Assembly: GCF_024753135.1 (NCBI RefSeq)
Contig: NZ_JANUGP010000011.1
Coordinates: 62,001-126,000, forward strand
Direction of reading: 5' to 3'
Origin: Streptomyces pyxinicus
Lineage (GTDB): Bacteria > Actinomycetota > Actinomycetes > Streptomycetales > Streptomycetaceae
Length of the DNA stretch: 64,000 nt
Position numbers and translations under genes: made by a program. The notes below the pieces were generated by a model. It made no database searches and was not told where the DNA came from. It worked only from the letters and a program-made list of their open reading frames with translations. Position 1 is the stretch's first letter, and each line of letters begins with the position of its first letter. Below, piece after piece: positions 36,228 to 46,750 of the stretch.

Positions 36228-36523
36228 ACCCGGTCAACTACCTCTACCTCGCCGCCCTGTTGTTCACGATCGGCGCGACCGGCGTCCTGATCCGCCGCAA
36301 CGCCATCGTGGTCTTCATGTGCGTCGAGCTGATGCTGAACGCCTGCAACCTCGCGTTCGTCGTCTTCTCCCGGATGCACGGCAACCTCGACGGCCAGATC
36401 ATCGCCTTCTTCACGATGGTCGTCGCCGCGGCGGAGGTCGTGGTGGGTCTCGCGATCATCGTGTCGCTGTTCCGCACCCGCCACTCGGCCTCGGTCGACG
36501 ACGCCAGCCTGATGAAGCTGTAA
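36224..36523 (+). CDS. nuoK: NADH-quinone oxidoreductase subunit K
   Basis: 99 aa, three TM helices; carries the conserved Glu residues of the proton path in VVFMCVELMLNACNLAF and in AAAEVVVGLAIIVSLFRTR. GTG start overlaps nuoJ; 15 nt to nuoL. Length exactly as in the family. Confidence 0.97.
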   Translation: MNPVNYLYLAALLFTIGATGVLIRRNAIVVFMCVELMLNACNLAFVVFSRMHGNLDGQIIAFFTMVVAAAEVVVGLAIIVSLFRTRHSASVDDASLMKL

Positions 36524-36538
36524 GGGGTCGGAAGAATC

Positions 36539-38485
36539 GTGGAGAAACTGATCGCGCTGCTCATCGCGGCGCCCCTGCTCGGAGCGGCCGTCCTGCTGGT
36601 CGGCGGCCGGCGCCTGGACCGCGTCGGCCACTGGATCGGCACCCTGCTGTCGACCGCCTCCTTCGTGATCGGCCTGGTCCTCTTCGCCGGCCTGCTCGGC
36701 CGGAACGCCGAACACCGCACGCTGATCCAACACCTGTGGACCTGGGTCCCGGTCGAGAGCTTCCAGGCGGACGTCACCTTCCGCCTGGACCAGCTCTCGA
36801 TGACATTCGTGCTGCTGATCACGGGCGTCGGCTCGCTGATCCACCTGTACTCGGTCGGGTACATGGCGCACGACGAGCGCCGGCGCCGCTTCTTCGGCTA
36901 TCTGAACCTGTTCCTCGCGGCGATGCTGCTGCTCGTCCTCGCCGACAACTACCTGCTGCTGTACGTCGGCTGGGAGGGCGTCGGCCTCGCCTCCTACCTG
37001 CTGATCGGCTTCTGGCAGCACAAGCCCAGCGCCGCCACGGCCGCCAAGAAGGCCTTCCTGGTCAACCGGGTCGGTGACGTGGGCCTGTCCATCGCGATCA
37101 TGCTGCTGTTCACGACGTTCGGGACCTTCGCCTTCGGCCCGGTCCTCGACCACGCCGGCAGCGCCTCCGAGGGCAAGCTGACCGCGATCGCCCTCATGCT
37201 GCTGCTCGCCGCCTGCGGCAAGTCGGCACAGGTGCCGCTCCAGTCCTGGCTCGGGGACGCGATGGAGGGTCCGACCCCGGTCTCGGCCCTGATCCACGCC
37301 GCGACCATGGTGACCGCGGGTGTCTACCTGATCGTCCGCTCCGCCGCCGTCTTCAACGCCGCCCCCGACGCCCAGCTCGTCGTCACCGTCGTCGGCGCGG
37401 TCACGCTGCTCTTCGGTGCGATCGTCGGTTGCGCCAAGGACGACATCAAGAAGGCGCTGGCCGGCTCGACCATGTCGCAGATCGGCTACATGGTGCTGGC
37501 GGCCGGTCTCGGCCCCGTCGGCTACGTCTTCGCGATCATGCACCTGGTGACGCACGGTTTCTTCAAAGCCGGGCTGTTCCTCGGCGCCGGCAGCGTCATG
37601 CACGGCATGAACGACGAGGTCGATATGCGCAAGTACGGCGGCCTGCGCACCTACATGCCGGTCACCTTCGTCACCTTCGGCCTCGGCTATCTGGCGATCA
37701 TCGGCTTCCCGGGCCTGTCCGGCTTCTTCTCCAAGGACAAGATCATCGAGGCAGCCTTCGCCAAGGGCGGCACCGAGGGCTGGATCCTCGGCGGCGCGGC
37801 CCTGCTGGGCGCGGCCATCACCGCCTTCTACATGACGCGCGTGATGCTGATGACGTTCTTCGGCGAGGAACGCTGGCGCAGCCGGCCGACCCGCTCCCCG
37901 GAGGCGCCCAGCGCGGAACCGGCCGCCGAGCACCAGGGCGAGCACGCCGAGCCGCACCCGCACGAGTCCCCGAAGGTCATGACGATCCCGATGATCGTGC
38001 TGGCCGTCGGCTCGGTCTTCGGCGGCGCCTTCTTCAGCGTCGGCGACCGCTTCCTGCACTGGCTGGAGCCCGTCACCGGCCACAGCGAGGGCGACTCGCC
38101 GCTGAGCGCCGCCACCGTCACCGGCGCGACCATGGTCTGCCTGGTCGCCGGTGTCGCCATCGCCTGGGCGCAGTACGGCCGCAAGCCCGTCCCGGCCGTC
38201 GCCCCGCGCGGTTCGCTGCTCACCCGCGCGGCCCGCCGCGACCTGTACCAGGACGACCTCAACCACGTCGTCCTGGTGCGCGGCGGCGAGCACCTCACGC
38301 GCTCCCTGGTGTACGTCGACCACACCCTGGTCGACGGCGTCGTCAACGGCACGGCGGCCGGCTTCGGCGGCCTCTCCGGACGGCTGCGCCGGCTCCAGAA
38401 CGGCTTCGCCCGCTCCTACGCGGTCTCGATGTTCGGCGGTGCGGCCCTCCTGGTCGCCGCGACCCTGCTGATGAGGGCGGTCTGA
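36539..38485 (+). CDS. nuoL: NADH-quinone oxidoreductase subunit L
   Basis: 648 aa antiporter-like proton pump with about 16 TM helices and the long lateral helix at the C-terminus. YVGWEGVGLASYLLIGFW carries the TM5 Glu; KSAQVPLQSWLGDAMEGPTP the Lys of TM7; HGFFKAGLFLGAGSVMHGM the later channel residues. A His/Glu-rich loop (about residues 460-485) is a non-conserved insertion. GTG start. Confidence 0.96.
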   Translation: MEKLIALLIAAPLLGAAVLLVGGRRLDRVGHWIGTLLSTASFVIGLVLFAGLLGRNAEHRTLIQHLWTWVPVESFQADVTFRLDQLSMTFVLLITGVGSLIHLYSVGYMAHDERRRRFFGYLNLFLAAMLLLVLADNYLLLYVGWEGVGLASYLLIGFWQHKPSAATAAKKAFLVNRVGDVGLSIAIMLLFTTFGTFAFGPVLDHAGSASEGKLTAIALMLLLAACGKSAQVPLQSWLGDAMEGPTPVSALIHAATMVTAGVYLIVRSAAVFNAAPDAQLVVTVVGAVTLLFGAIVGCAKDDIKKALAGSTMSQIGYMVLAAGLGPVGYVFAIMHLVTHGFFKAGLFLGAGSVMHGMNDEVDMRKYGGLRTYMPVTFVTFGLGYLAIIGFPGLSGFFSKDKIIEAAFAKGGTEGWILGGAALLGAAITAFYMTRVMLMTFFGEERWRSRPTRSPEAPSAEPAAEHQGEHAEPHPHESPKVMTIPMIVLAVGSVFGGAFFSVGDRFLHWLEPVTGHSEGDSPLSAATVTGATMVCLVAGVAIAWAQYGRKPVPAVAPRGSLLTRAARRDLYQDDLNHVVLVRGGEHLTRSLVYVDHTLVDGVVNGTAAGFGGLSGRLRRLQNGFARSYAVSMFGGAALLVAATLLMRAV

Positions 38486-38490
38486 TACCG

Positions 38491-40062
38491 ATGTCCTTTC
38501 CTCTGCTGACAGCGACGGCGGCGCTCCCGGCCCTCGGGGCCGTCGCCACGGCCGCCGTACCGGCCGCGCGGCGCACCGCCGCCAAGTGGCTGGCGCTGCT
38601 GGTCTCGCTCGCCACGCTCGCCCTGGCGGTCGTCGTCCTGGTCCGCTTCGACCCGGACGGCGCCCGCTACCAGCTCACCGAGTCCCACGCCTGGATCAAG
38701 GCGTTCGGGGTGCGGTACGAACTGGGCGTGGACGGCATCGCCGTGGCGCTGATCGCGCTGACCGCGCTGCTCATCCCGTTCATCGTGCTGGCCGGCTGGC
38801 ACGACGCCGACCCGCTGGAGACCGGCAGCCGCCGCTGGCGGCCCACCCAGGGCTTCTTCGCGCTGATCCTGGCGGTCGAGGCGATGGTGATCATCTCGTT
38901 CGAGGCCACGGACGTCTTCGTCTTCTACATCTTCTTCGAAGCCATGCTGATCCCGATGTACTTCCTCATCGGCGGCTTCGGGGACCGTGCCCACGAGCAC
39001 GGCGAGGAGGCGGCGGCCACGCAGCGGTCGTACGCGGCGGTGAAGTTCCTCCTCTACAACCTGGTCGGCGGTCTGATCATGCTGGCCGCGGTGATCGGTC
39101 TCTACGTGGTCGCCGGGAACTTCTCCCTCGCCGAGATCGCCCAGGCCCGGGCCAACGGCACGCTGCACATGGCGACGAGCACCGAACGCTGGCTGTTCCT
39201 CGGCTTCTTCTTCGCCTTCGCGGTGAAGGCGCCGCTGTGGCCGCTGCACACCTGGCTGCCCAACGCCATGCAGGAGTCCACCGCCCCGGTCGCCGTGCTC
39301 ATCACCGCGGTGGTCGACAAGGTGGGCACCTTCGCGATGCTCCGCTTCTGCCTCCAGCTCTTCCCGGAGGCCAGCAAGTGGGCGACGCCGGTGATCCTCG
39401 TCCTCGCCGTGATCAGCATCGTCTACGGCGCGCTGCTCGCCGTCGGCCAGCGCGACATCAAGCGCCTGGTGGCGTACGCGTCGATCTCGCACTTCGGCTT
39501 CATCGTCCTGGGCATCTTCGCGATGACCAGCCAGGGCCAGTCCGGCGCCACGCTCTACATGGTCAACCACGGCATCTCCACGGCCGCGCTGATGCTGGTC
39601 GCCGGCTTCCTGATCTCCCGGCGCGGCTCGCGGCTCATCGCCGACTACGGCGGGGTGCAGAAGGTCGCCCCGGTGCTCGCCGGCACCTTCCTGATCGGCG
39701 GCCTCGCCACCCTGTCGCTGCCCGGTCTCGCGCCGTTCGTCAGCGAGTTCCTGGTGCTGGTCGGCACCTTCACGCGCTATCCGGCGATCGGCGTCGTGGC
39801 CACCTTCGGCATCGTCCTCGCCGCGCTCTACACCCTCGTGCTCTACCAGCGCACGATGACGGGCCCGGTGAAGCCCGAGGTCTCGGCCATGCCCGACCTG
39901 CGGGCGCGTGAGCTGGTGGTGGTCGCCCCGCTGATCGTGCTGCTGATCTTCCTGGGTGTCTATCCGAAGCCGGTGACGGACATCGTCAACCCGGCGGTCA
40001 AGCAGACCATGTCCGACGTCCAGAAGAAGGACCCCAAGCCCGAGGTGGAGGCGGCCAAGTGA
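38491..40062 (+). CDS. nuoM: NADH-quinone oxidoreductase subunit M
   Basis: 523 aa antiporter-like proton pump, 14 TM. FFEAMLIPMYFLIGGFG includes the key TM5 Glu; FAFAVKAPLWPLHTWLPNAM the TM7 Lys; DIKRLVAYASISHFGFIVLG is conserved. ATG start 5 nt after nuoL; overlaps nuoN by 4 nt. Confidence 0.96.
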   Translation: MSFPLLTATAALPALGAVATAAVPAARRTAAKWLALLVSLATLALAVVVLVRFDPDGARYQLTESHAWIKAFGVRYELGVDGIAVALIALTALLIPFIVLAGWHDADPLETGSRRWRPTQGFFALILAVEAMVIISFEATDVFVFYIFFEAMLIPMYFLIGGFGDRAHEHGEEAAATQRSYAAVKFLLYNLVGGLIMLAAVIGLYVVAGNFSLAEIAQARANGTLHMATSTERWLFLGFFFAFAVKAPLWPLHTWLPNAMQESTAPVAVLITAVVDKVGTFAMLRFCLQLFPEASKWATPVILVLAVISIVYGALLAVGQRDIKRLVAYASISHFGFIVLGIFAMTSQGQSGATLYMVNHGISTAALMLVAGFLISRRGSRLIADYGGVQKVAPVLAGTFLIGGLATLSLPGLAPFVSEFLVLVGTFTRYPAIGVVATFGIVLAALYTLVLYQRTMTGPVKPEVSAMPDLRARELVVVAPLIVLLIFLGVYPKPVTDIVNPAVKQTMSDVQKKDPKPEVEAAK

Positions 40063-41708
40063 GCGCAGCAGCCGTCCACAGCCTGTGGACAACCGCGGCC
40101 GACCCGATCTCCAAGATCGACGCGCCGAAGATCGAGTACGGACAGCTCTCGCCGACCCTGATCGTCGTCGGCGCGGCCCTGGTGGGGGTGCTGATCGAGG
40201 CCTTCGTGCCGCGCAAGGGCCGCTACTACGCGCAGGTGTTCGTCTCCGCCGTAGCGCTGTGTGCCGCGTTCGCCGCGGTCGTCGCGCTGGCGGCCGACGG
40301 GTACGGCACCACCAAGGCGCACATCGCGGCCATGGGCGCCGTCGCCGTCGACGGACCCGCCCTGTTCCTCCAGGGCACCATTCTGCTGGCCGGTCTGGTC
40401 GGCCTGTTCACCTTCGCCGAACGGCGGCTCGACCCGGAGGCGCACGGCAACCGGGTGGACTCCTTCGCCGCGCAGGCCGCCTCCGTGCCCGGCAGCGACA
40501 GCGAGAAGGCCGCGATCCGGGCCGGGTTCACCACCACCGAGGTGTTCCCGCTGCTGCTCTTCGCGATCGCGGGCATGCTGGTGTTCCCGGCGGCCAACGA
40601 CCTGCTGACGCTGTTCGTGGCCCTGGAGGTCTTCTCCCTGCCGCTGTACCTGCTGTGCGCGGTGGCCCGCCGCAAGCGGCTGATGTCGCAGGAGGCCGCG
40701 GTCAAGTACTTCCTGCTCGGCGCGTTCGCCTCCGCGTTCACCCTGTTCGGCATCGCCCTGCTGTACGGCTACGCGGGCTCCGTGTCCTACGCGCGCATCG
40801 CCCAGGTCGTCGACGGCACCGTCACCAACGTCGACCCGGCGCTCGCCGGCACGATGGGCAACGACGCGCTGCTGCTGCTCGGCAGCGCGCTGCTCGTGAT
40901 GGGCCTGCTGTTCAAGGTGGGCGCGGTGCCGTTCCACATGTGGACCCCGGACGTGTACCAGGGCGCGCCGACCCCGGTGACCGGCTTCATGGCGGCGGCG
41001 ACCAAGGTCGCGGCGTTCGGCGCCCTGCTGCGGCTGCTCTACGTCGTGCTGCCGGGCCTGCGCTGGGACTGGCGGCCGGTCATGTGGGCCGTGGCGATCA
41101 TCACGATGCTGGGCGGCGCGATCGTCGCGATCACGCAGACCGACATCAAGCGGCTGCTGGCGTACTCGTCCATCGCACACGCCGGATTCATCCTCGCGGG
41201 TGTCATCGCCACCTCCAAGGACGGCGTGTCCTCGGTCCTCTTCTACCTGGCCGGGTACTCCTTCGTGACGATCGGCGCGTTCGCCGTGGTCGCACTGGTG
41301 CGCGACGCGGGCGGCGAGGCGACCCACCTGTCCAAGTGGGCGGGCCTCGGCCGCCGCTCCCCGCTGGTCGCGGCGGTGTTCGCGGTCTTCCTGCTCGCCT
41401 TCGCCGGCATCCCGCTGACCTCCGGCTTCGCCGGGAAGTTCGCGGTCTTCAAGGCGGCGGCGGACGGCGGCGCGGTGCCGCTGGTCGTGGTCGGCGTGCT
41501 CTCCTCGGCGATCGCCGCGTTCTTCTACATCCGCGTGATCGTCCTGATGTTCTTCAGCGAGCCGAGGCCCGAGGGCCCCACCGTGGCCGTCCCCTCCCCG
41601 CTGACGACGACGGCGATCGCGGTGGGCGTGGCAGCCACCCTGGTCCTCGGCGTGGCCCCCCAGTACTTCCTGGACCTGGCGAACCAGGCGGGAGTCTTCG
41701 TCCGCTGA
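40059..41708 (+). CDS. nuoN: NADH-quinone oxidoreductase subunit N
   Basis: 549 aa antiporter-like proton pump, 14 TM. FVALEVFSLPLYLLCA (TM5 Glu), FKVGAVPFHMWTPDVYQGAP (TM7 Lys) and DIKRLLAYSSIAHAGFILAG are conserved. GTG start in the 4-nt overlap with nuoM; the opening codons contain a DnaA-box-like palindrome. Last gene of the operon, closed by the terminator at 41728-41765. Confidence 0.96.
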   Translation: MSAAAVHSLWTTAADPISKIDAPKIEYGQLSPTLIVVGAALVGVLIEAFVPRKGRYYAQVFVSAVALCAAFAAVVALAADGYGTTKAHIAAMGAVAVDGPALFLQGTILLAGLVGLFTFAERRLDPEAHGNRVDSFAAQAASVPGSDSEKAAIRAGFTTTEVFPLLLFAIAGMLVFPAANDLLTLFVALEVFSLPLYLLCAVARRKRLMSQEAAVKYFLLGAFASAFTLFGIALLYGYAGSVSYARIAQVVDGTVTNVDPALAGTMGNDALLLLGSALLVMGLLFKVGAVPFHMWTPDVYQGAPTPVTGFMAAATKVAAFGALLRLLYVVLPGLRWDWRPVMWAVAIITMLGGAIVAITQTDIKRLLAYSSIAHAGFILAGVIATSKDGVSSVLFYLAGYSFVTIGAFAVVALVRDAGGEATHLSKWAGLGRRSPLVAAVFAVFLLAFAGIPLTSGFAGKFAVFKAAADGGAVPLVVVGVLSSAIAAFFYIRVIVLMFFSEPRPEGPTVAVPSPLTTTAIAVGVAATLVLGVAPQYFLDLANQAGVFVR

Positions 41709-41727
41709 GCCGTCCTTGAGTACACAG

Positions 41728-41765
41728 CACTGCCCGGCGTCCCTGTCTGGGGGCGCCGGGCAGTG
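41728..41765 (+). terminator. Terminator after nuoN
   Basis: 12-bp perfect stem CACTGCCCGGCG (41728-41739) and CGCCGGGCAGTG (41754-41765) with a 14-nt loop, 20 nt after the nuoN stop. No clear U-tract, common for actinomycete terminators. Confidence 0.75.
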
Positions 41766-41937
41766 GTGTGCCCGTACGCGACCGGATTCCGTCGCCCGTG
41801 AGGGTGAGCCTGTGGATAACTCCGAGGCTGTCGGTGCGGGCCCCTATCGTGGAGGCAGTGGTCGAGGAGCGACACACGGGGGACCGACAGGGGACAGGGC
41901 GATGAGCGTGACGGGTGGGATCAAGGAGATGCCGACG

Positions 41938-43896
<1,959 letters not shown>

Positions 43897-43977
43897 CCGG
43901 CAGCCGCGCCGCGTCCCGGGCTGAGCCGCCGAAGGCCTCAGGGCTGAGACGCCGTCAGCCACACGGCCGGGTCGCCG

Positions 43978-44916
43978 TCAGCCCAGGGCCGTCAGACCCG
44001 GGGCGAAGGTGATCAGCAGGGGGAGCAGCGGGACCAGCGTGGCCACCGTCGTGGTCAGGGCCCGGTGCCGGCGCAGCAGCCGGGGCGGCGGCTCCAGCAG
44101 GCGGTCCACGCGCTCGCCGAGCAGGCGGCGGCTGGAGGCGCAGGACAGCACGCCCCGGTGCTGGTTCAGCTCGATCAGCGCGAGGGCCGTGGTGAGGTGG
44201 CCGCAGCGCCGGGAGGCGGTGTCGTCGGCAGCCAGCTCGACCAGGCGGTGCGTCTGGTCGCAGAAGTGGGAGAAGAGGGGGACCCGTGGAAAGCCCGTGG
44301 CGAGCGCCGTGGACAGGTGCAGCAGCCAGTCGTGCCGGGCCCGGGCGTGACCGCGCTCGTGGGTGAGGACGGCGTCGAGCTGGGGGTCGGTGAGGCGGTG
44401 CAGGGCGCCGGTGGTGACGACCAGTTGCGGCGGGTGCCCCGGCATCCACCAGGCGTCCGGGTACTCGTCCTCCAGCACCAGCATCGGACCGCGTGCCGCG
44501 GGCAGCCCGGCCGGCAGGTCGGGGGCGCGTTCGCGCAGCTGGGCGCGGGCCTGGCCGCGGCTGCGCCGGGCCTCGGCGAGTTCCCGGCCGAGCATCGCCG
44601 TCGTCCAGGCCGCCCCGCAGGCCAGCAGCACGGTGAGGGCGGTGGCCCACACCGGCGCGGCGGACAGGTCGTAGGCAGCGGTGACGGCGGGCGGAGCGGG
44701 GGCGAAGACCCGGTCGCGCACGGTGTGGAAGACGGCCGCCGCGCCCAGGACCAGCGCGGTCAGACAGCACAGCAGCACGGTGGCGACGAGGCACTGCCAC
44801 ACCCACAGCGCGACCACGGGTTCCCGCTCGGGCCAGGCGGCCCGGGTCAGCGCACGCGGCGCCGGGACGGCGGCCGTGAGGACGACGACGCTCAGCAGGA
44901 GCAGGCAGACGGTCAT
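43978..44916 (-). CDS. M56 family (BlaR1-like) membrane metallopeptidase
   Basis: 312 aa. Four hydrophobic segments (about 1-15, 34-64, 90-110, 280-305) surround a zinc protease site: HERGHARARHDW (HExxH, about residue 189) and downstream Glu in HRLVELAADDTASRR. This is the M48/M56 peptidase family; in actinomycetes such genes normally pair with a BlaI/CopY-type repressor that they cleave. No BlaI gene is adjacent here. ATG start. Confidence 0.88.
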   Translation of the reverse strand: MTVCLLLLSVVVLTAAVPAPRALTRAAWPEREPVVALWVWQCLVATVLLCCLTALVLGAAAVFHTVRDRVFAPAPPAVTAAYDLSAAPVWATALTVLLACGAAWTTAMLGRELAEARRSRGQARAQLRERAPDLPAGLPAARGPMLVLEDEYPDAWWMPGHPPQLVVTTGALHRLTDPQLDAVLTHERGHARARHDWLLHLSTALATGFPRVPLFSHFCDQTHRLVELAADDTASRRCGHLTTALALIELNQHRGVLSCASSRRLLGERVDRLLEPPPRLLRRHRALTTTVATLVPLLPLLITFAPGLTALG

Positions 44917-45264
44917 GCCGGGGCTCCGGTTCCTGGTCGGAGAGGTGCGCGGGTGTCGGGTGGTGCGGGGGTGAGGGGCCGGGGCGCCTCGGGTGGTGCC
45001 GGTCCCGTCAGTATGACGCGCGGGGGCCCGTCGGGTCAGGTGTCGGCGGCGAGCTGTTCACGCGCCTTCGAGCCGGACTCGTGCGGGTGTGGATCCCGGG
45101 CGGGGGGGCGGCCGGCCCCCGGCGCCTCCGTCCCTCCGCCGACACCGAGCCCCGCCGCCCAGGCCCCACCCCCGCCCCCGACACCGCGCCCTGTTGCCGA
45201 CCCCCCGCTCCGCCGCCGAGCCCCACCCGCCGCCGAGCCTCCCCGCCGCCGACCCCTCCGGACC
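44917..45264. other. 348-bp GC-rich intergenic stretch
   Basis: Proline/arginine-coding low-complexity runs of CCCGCC and CCGCCG in all frames; open frames here lack SD sites and recognisable motifs. I see no gene, no strong hairpin and no clear promoter, though the promoter of the M56 gene should lie here. Confidence 0.5.
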
Positions 45265-46482
45265 TCAGCCCGACACAACCCGCCCGCTGACCTCGCCGAG
45301 TCCCACCCGGTGACCGTCCTCGCCGGGTGCCCATGCCGTCAGTGTCACCACGTCGCCGTCCTCCAGGAAGGCCCGCTTGCCGTCCGGGAGTTCCAGCGGC
45401 TCGCGGCCGTTCCAGGTCAGCTCCAGCAGTGAGCCGCGCTGGCCGGCCTCGGGTCCGCTCACGGTGCCCGAGCCATACAGGTCGCCGGTGCGCAGCGAGG
45501 CGCCGTTGACCGTCATGTGGGCCAGCTGCTGGGCGGCCGTCCAGTACATGGTGGAGAAGGGCGGCTCGGAGACGACCTGGCCGTTGACCGCGATCGAGAC
45601 GCGCAGGTCGTAGCCGCCCGGCTCGATGCCGGGGGCGGAGTCGTCCAGGTAGGGCAGCAGCGGGTGGGTGCGCTCGGGCGGGGTCACGCGCGCGTGTTCC
45701 AGCGCCGCCAGCGGGGTGATCCAGGCCGAGACGGAGGTCGCGAAGGACTTGCCGAGGAAGGGGCCGAGCGGGACGTACTCCCAGGCCTGGAGGTCGCGGG
45801 CGGACCAGTCGTTGAGGAGGCACAGGCCGAAGACATGCTCCCGGTAGGCGCCGAGCGGGACCGGGCTGCCCTGCGCGGAAGGTGTGCCCACGACGAAGCC
45901 GACCTCCGCCTCGATGTCCAGCCGGATCGAGGGGCCGAAGACCGGGGCGGGGTCACCGGGACCCTTGCGCTGCCCGGACGGGCGGACGACGTCCGTGCCG
46001 GAGACGACGACCGTGCCCGAACGGCCGTGGTAACCGATGGGCAGATGCTTCCAGTTGGGGGTGAGGGAGTCCTCGGCGTCCGGGCGGAAGATCTGGCCGA
46101 CGTTGCGGGCGTGGTTCTCCGAGGCGTAGAAGTCGACGTAGTCGGCGACCTCGAAGGGCAGGTGCAGGGTCACCGAGGACAGCGGGTGGCACAGCGGTTC
46201 GAGCAGGGACCGGTGCGCGGGTTCCGTCACCCATTCCGTCAGCGCGGCCCGCACCCCCGCCCAGGTGGTGTGCCCGGCCGCCAGCAGCGGGTTGAGGGTG
46301 GGCCGCGCGAGCAGGGCGGCGTACGGCGAGCCGAGCGCGGTGGCCGCGGCGCCCGCGTCGAGGACGTGGTCCCCGATCCGGACGCCGACCCTCCGCTCCG
46401 TGCTGCCGGAGGGCGAGAACACGCCGTAGGGAAGGTTGTGCGGGCCGAAGGGGTCGCCCTCGGGGACGTCGAAGGGGGGCAT
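45265..46482 (-). CDS. fahA: Fumarylacetoacetase
   Basis: 405 aa enzyme that hydrolyses fumarylacetoacetate to fumarate and acetoacetate, the last step of tyrosine/homogentisate breakdown. Full FAH layout: N-terminal SH3-like domain (NLPYGVFS...RVGVRIGDHVLDA), then FAA hydrolase fold with DYVDFYASENHARNVG, LDIEAEVGFVVG (metal acids), LLNDWSARDLQAWEYVPLGP and LRTGDLYGSGTVSGPE. ATG chosen at the conserved MPPFDVPEGDPFGPHNLP start. No other tyrosine degradation gene is adjacent. Confidence 0.94.
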   Translation of the reverse strand: MPPFDVPEGDPFGPHNLPYGVFSPSGSTERRVGVRIGDHVLDAGAAATALGSPYAALLARPTLNPLLAAGHTTWAGVRAALTEWVTEPAHRSLLEPLCHPLSSVTLHLPFEVADYVDFYASENHARNVGQIFRPDAEDSLTPNWKHLPIGYHGRSGTVVVSGTDVVRPSGQRKGPGDPAPVFGPSIRLDIEAEVGFVVGTPSAQGSPVPLGAYREHVFGLCLLNDWSARDLQAWEYVPLGPFLGKSFATSVSAWITPLAALEHARVTPPERTHPLLPYLDDSAPGIEPGGYDLRVSIAVNGQVVSEPPFSTMYWTAAQQLAHMTVNGASLRTGDLYGSGTVSGPEAGQRGSLLELTWNGREPLELPDGKRAFLEDGDVVTLTAWAPGEDGHRVGLGEVSGRVVSG

Positions 46483-46678
46483 GGGGTACTGCCTCGCTCT
46501 CATCCGGGCCATGCATGGCGCTGCGTTCCACGTGGTCGCCGCACACGTTACGGCCGGGACGCGTGTCGTGGGCAGTGATTCCCGGGCGACCTTCGCCGGG
46601 CGAGCCGCGCTGGTCGCGACGGGTTGGCGCGGGGTTGCCCGGTCCGTGTCCAAAGGATTGGCAATGTCCCAAAAGCCC

Positions 46679-46708
46679 TTGTCGGGGGCGGCGATTCCGG
46701 CTTAGCGT
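46679..46708 (+). promoter_or_regulatory. Candidate promoter of the ATP-grasp gene
   Basis: TTGTCG (46679-46684) and TAGCGT (46703-46708) spaced by 18 nt resemble a housekeeping promoter. The predicted start would leave a leader of about 35 nt before the GTG at 46751. Nearby low-GC sequence CCAAAGGATTGGCAATGTCC is unusual for this genome and supports a regulatory role. Confidence 0.4.
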
Positions 46709-46750
46709 CCTTGGGGCACGGGCGGGGAGGGTCCGTTCCGTGGGGGACAC

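Noticed and set aside
45008..45823. Minus-strand 271-codon frame at the fahA end
   Set aside because: Arg/Gly/Pro-rich, overlaps fahA coding sequence out of frame, no start signal.
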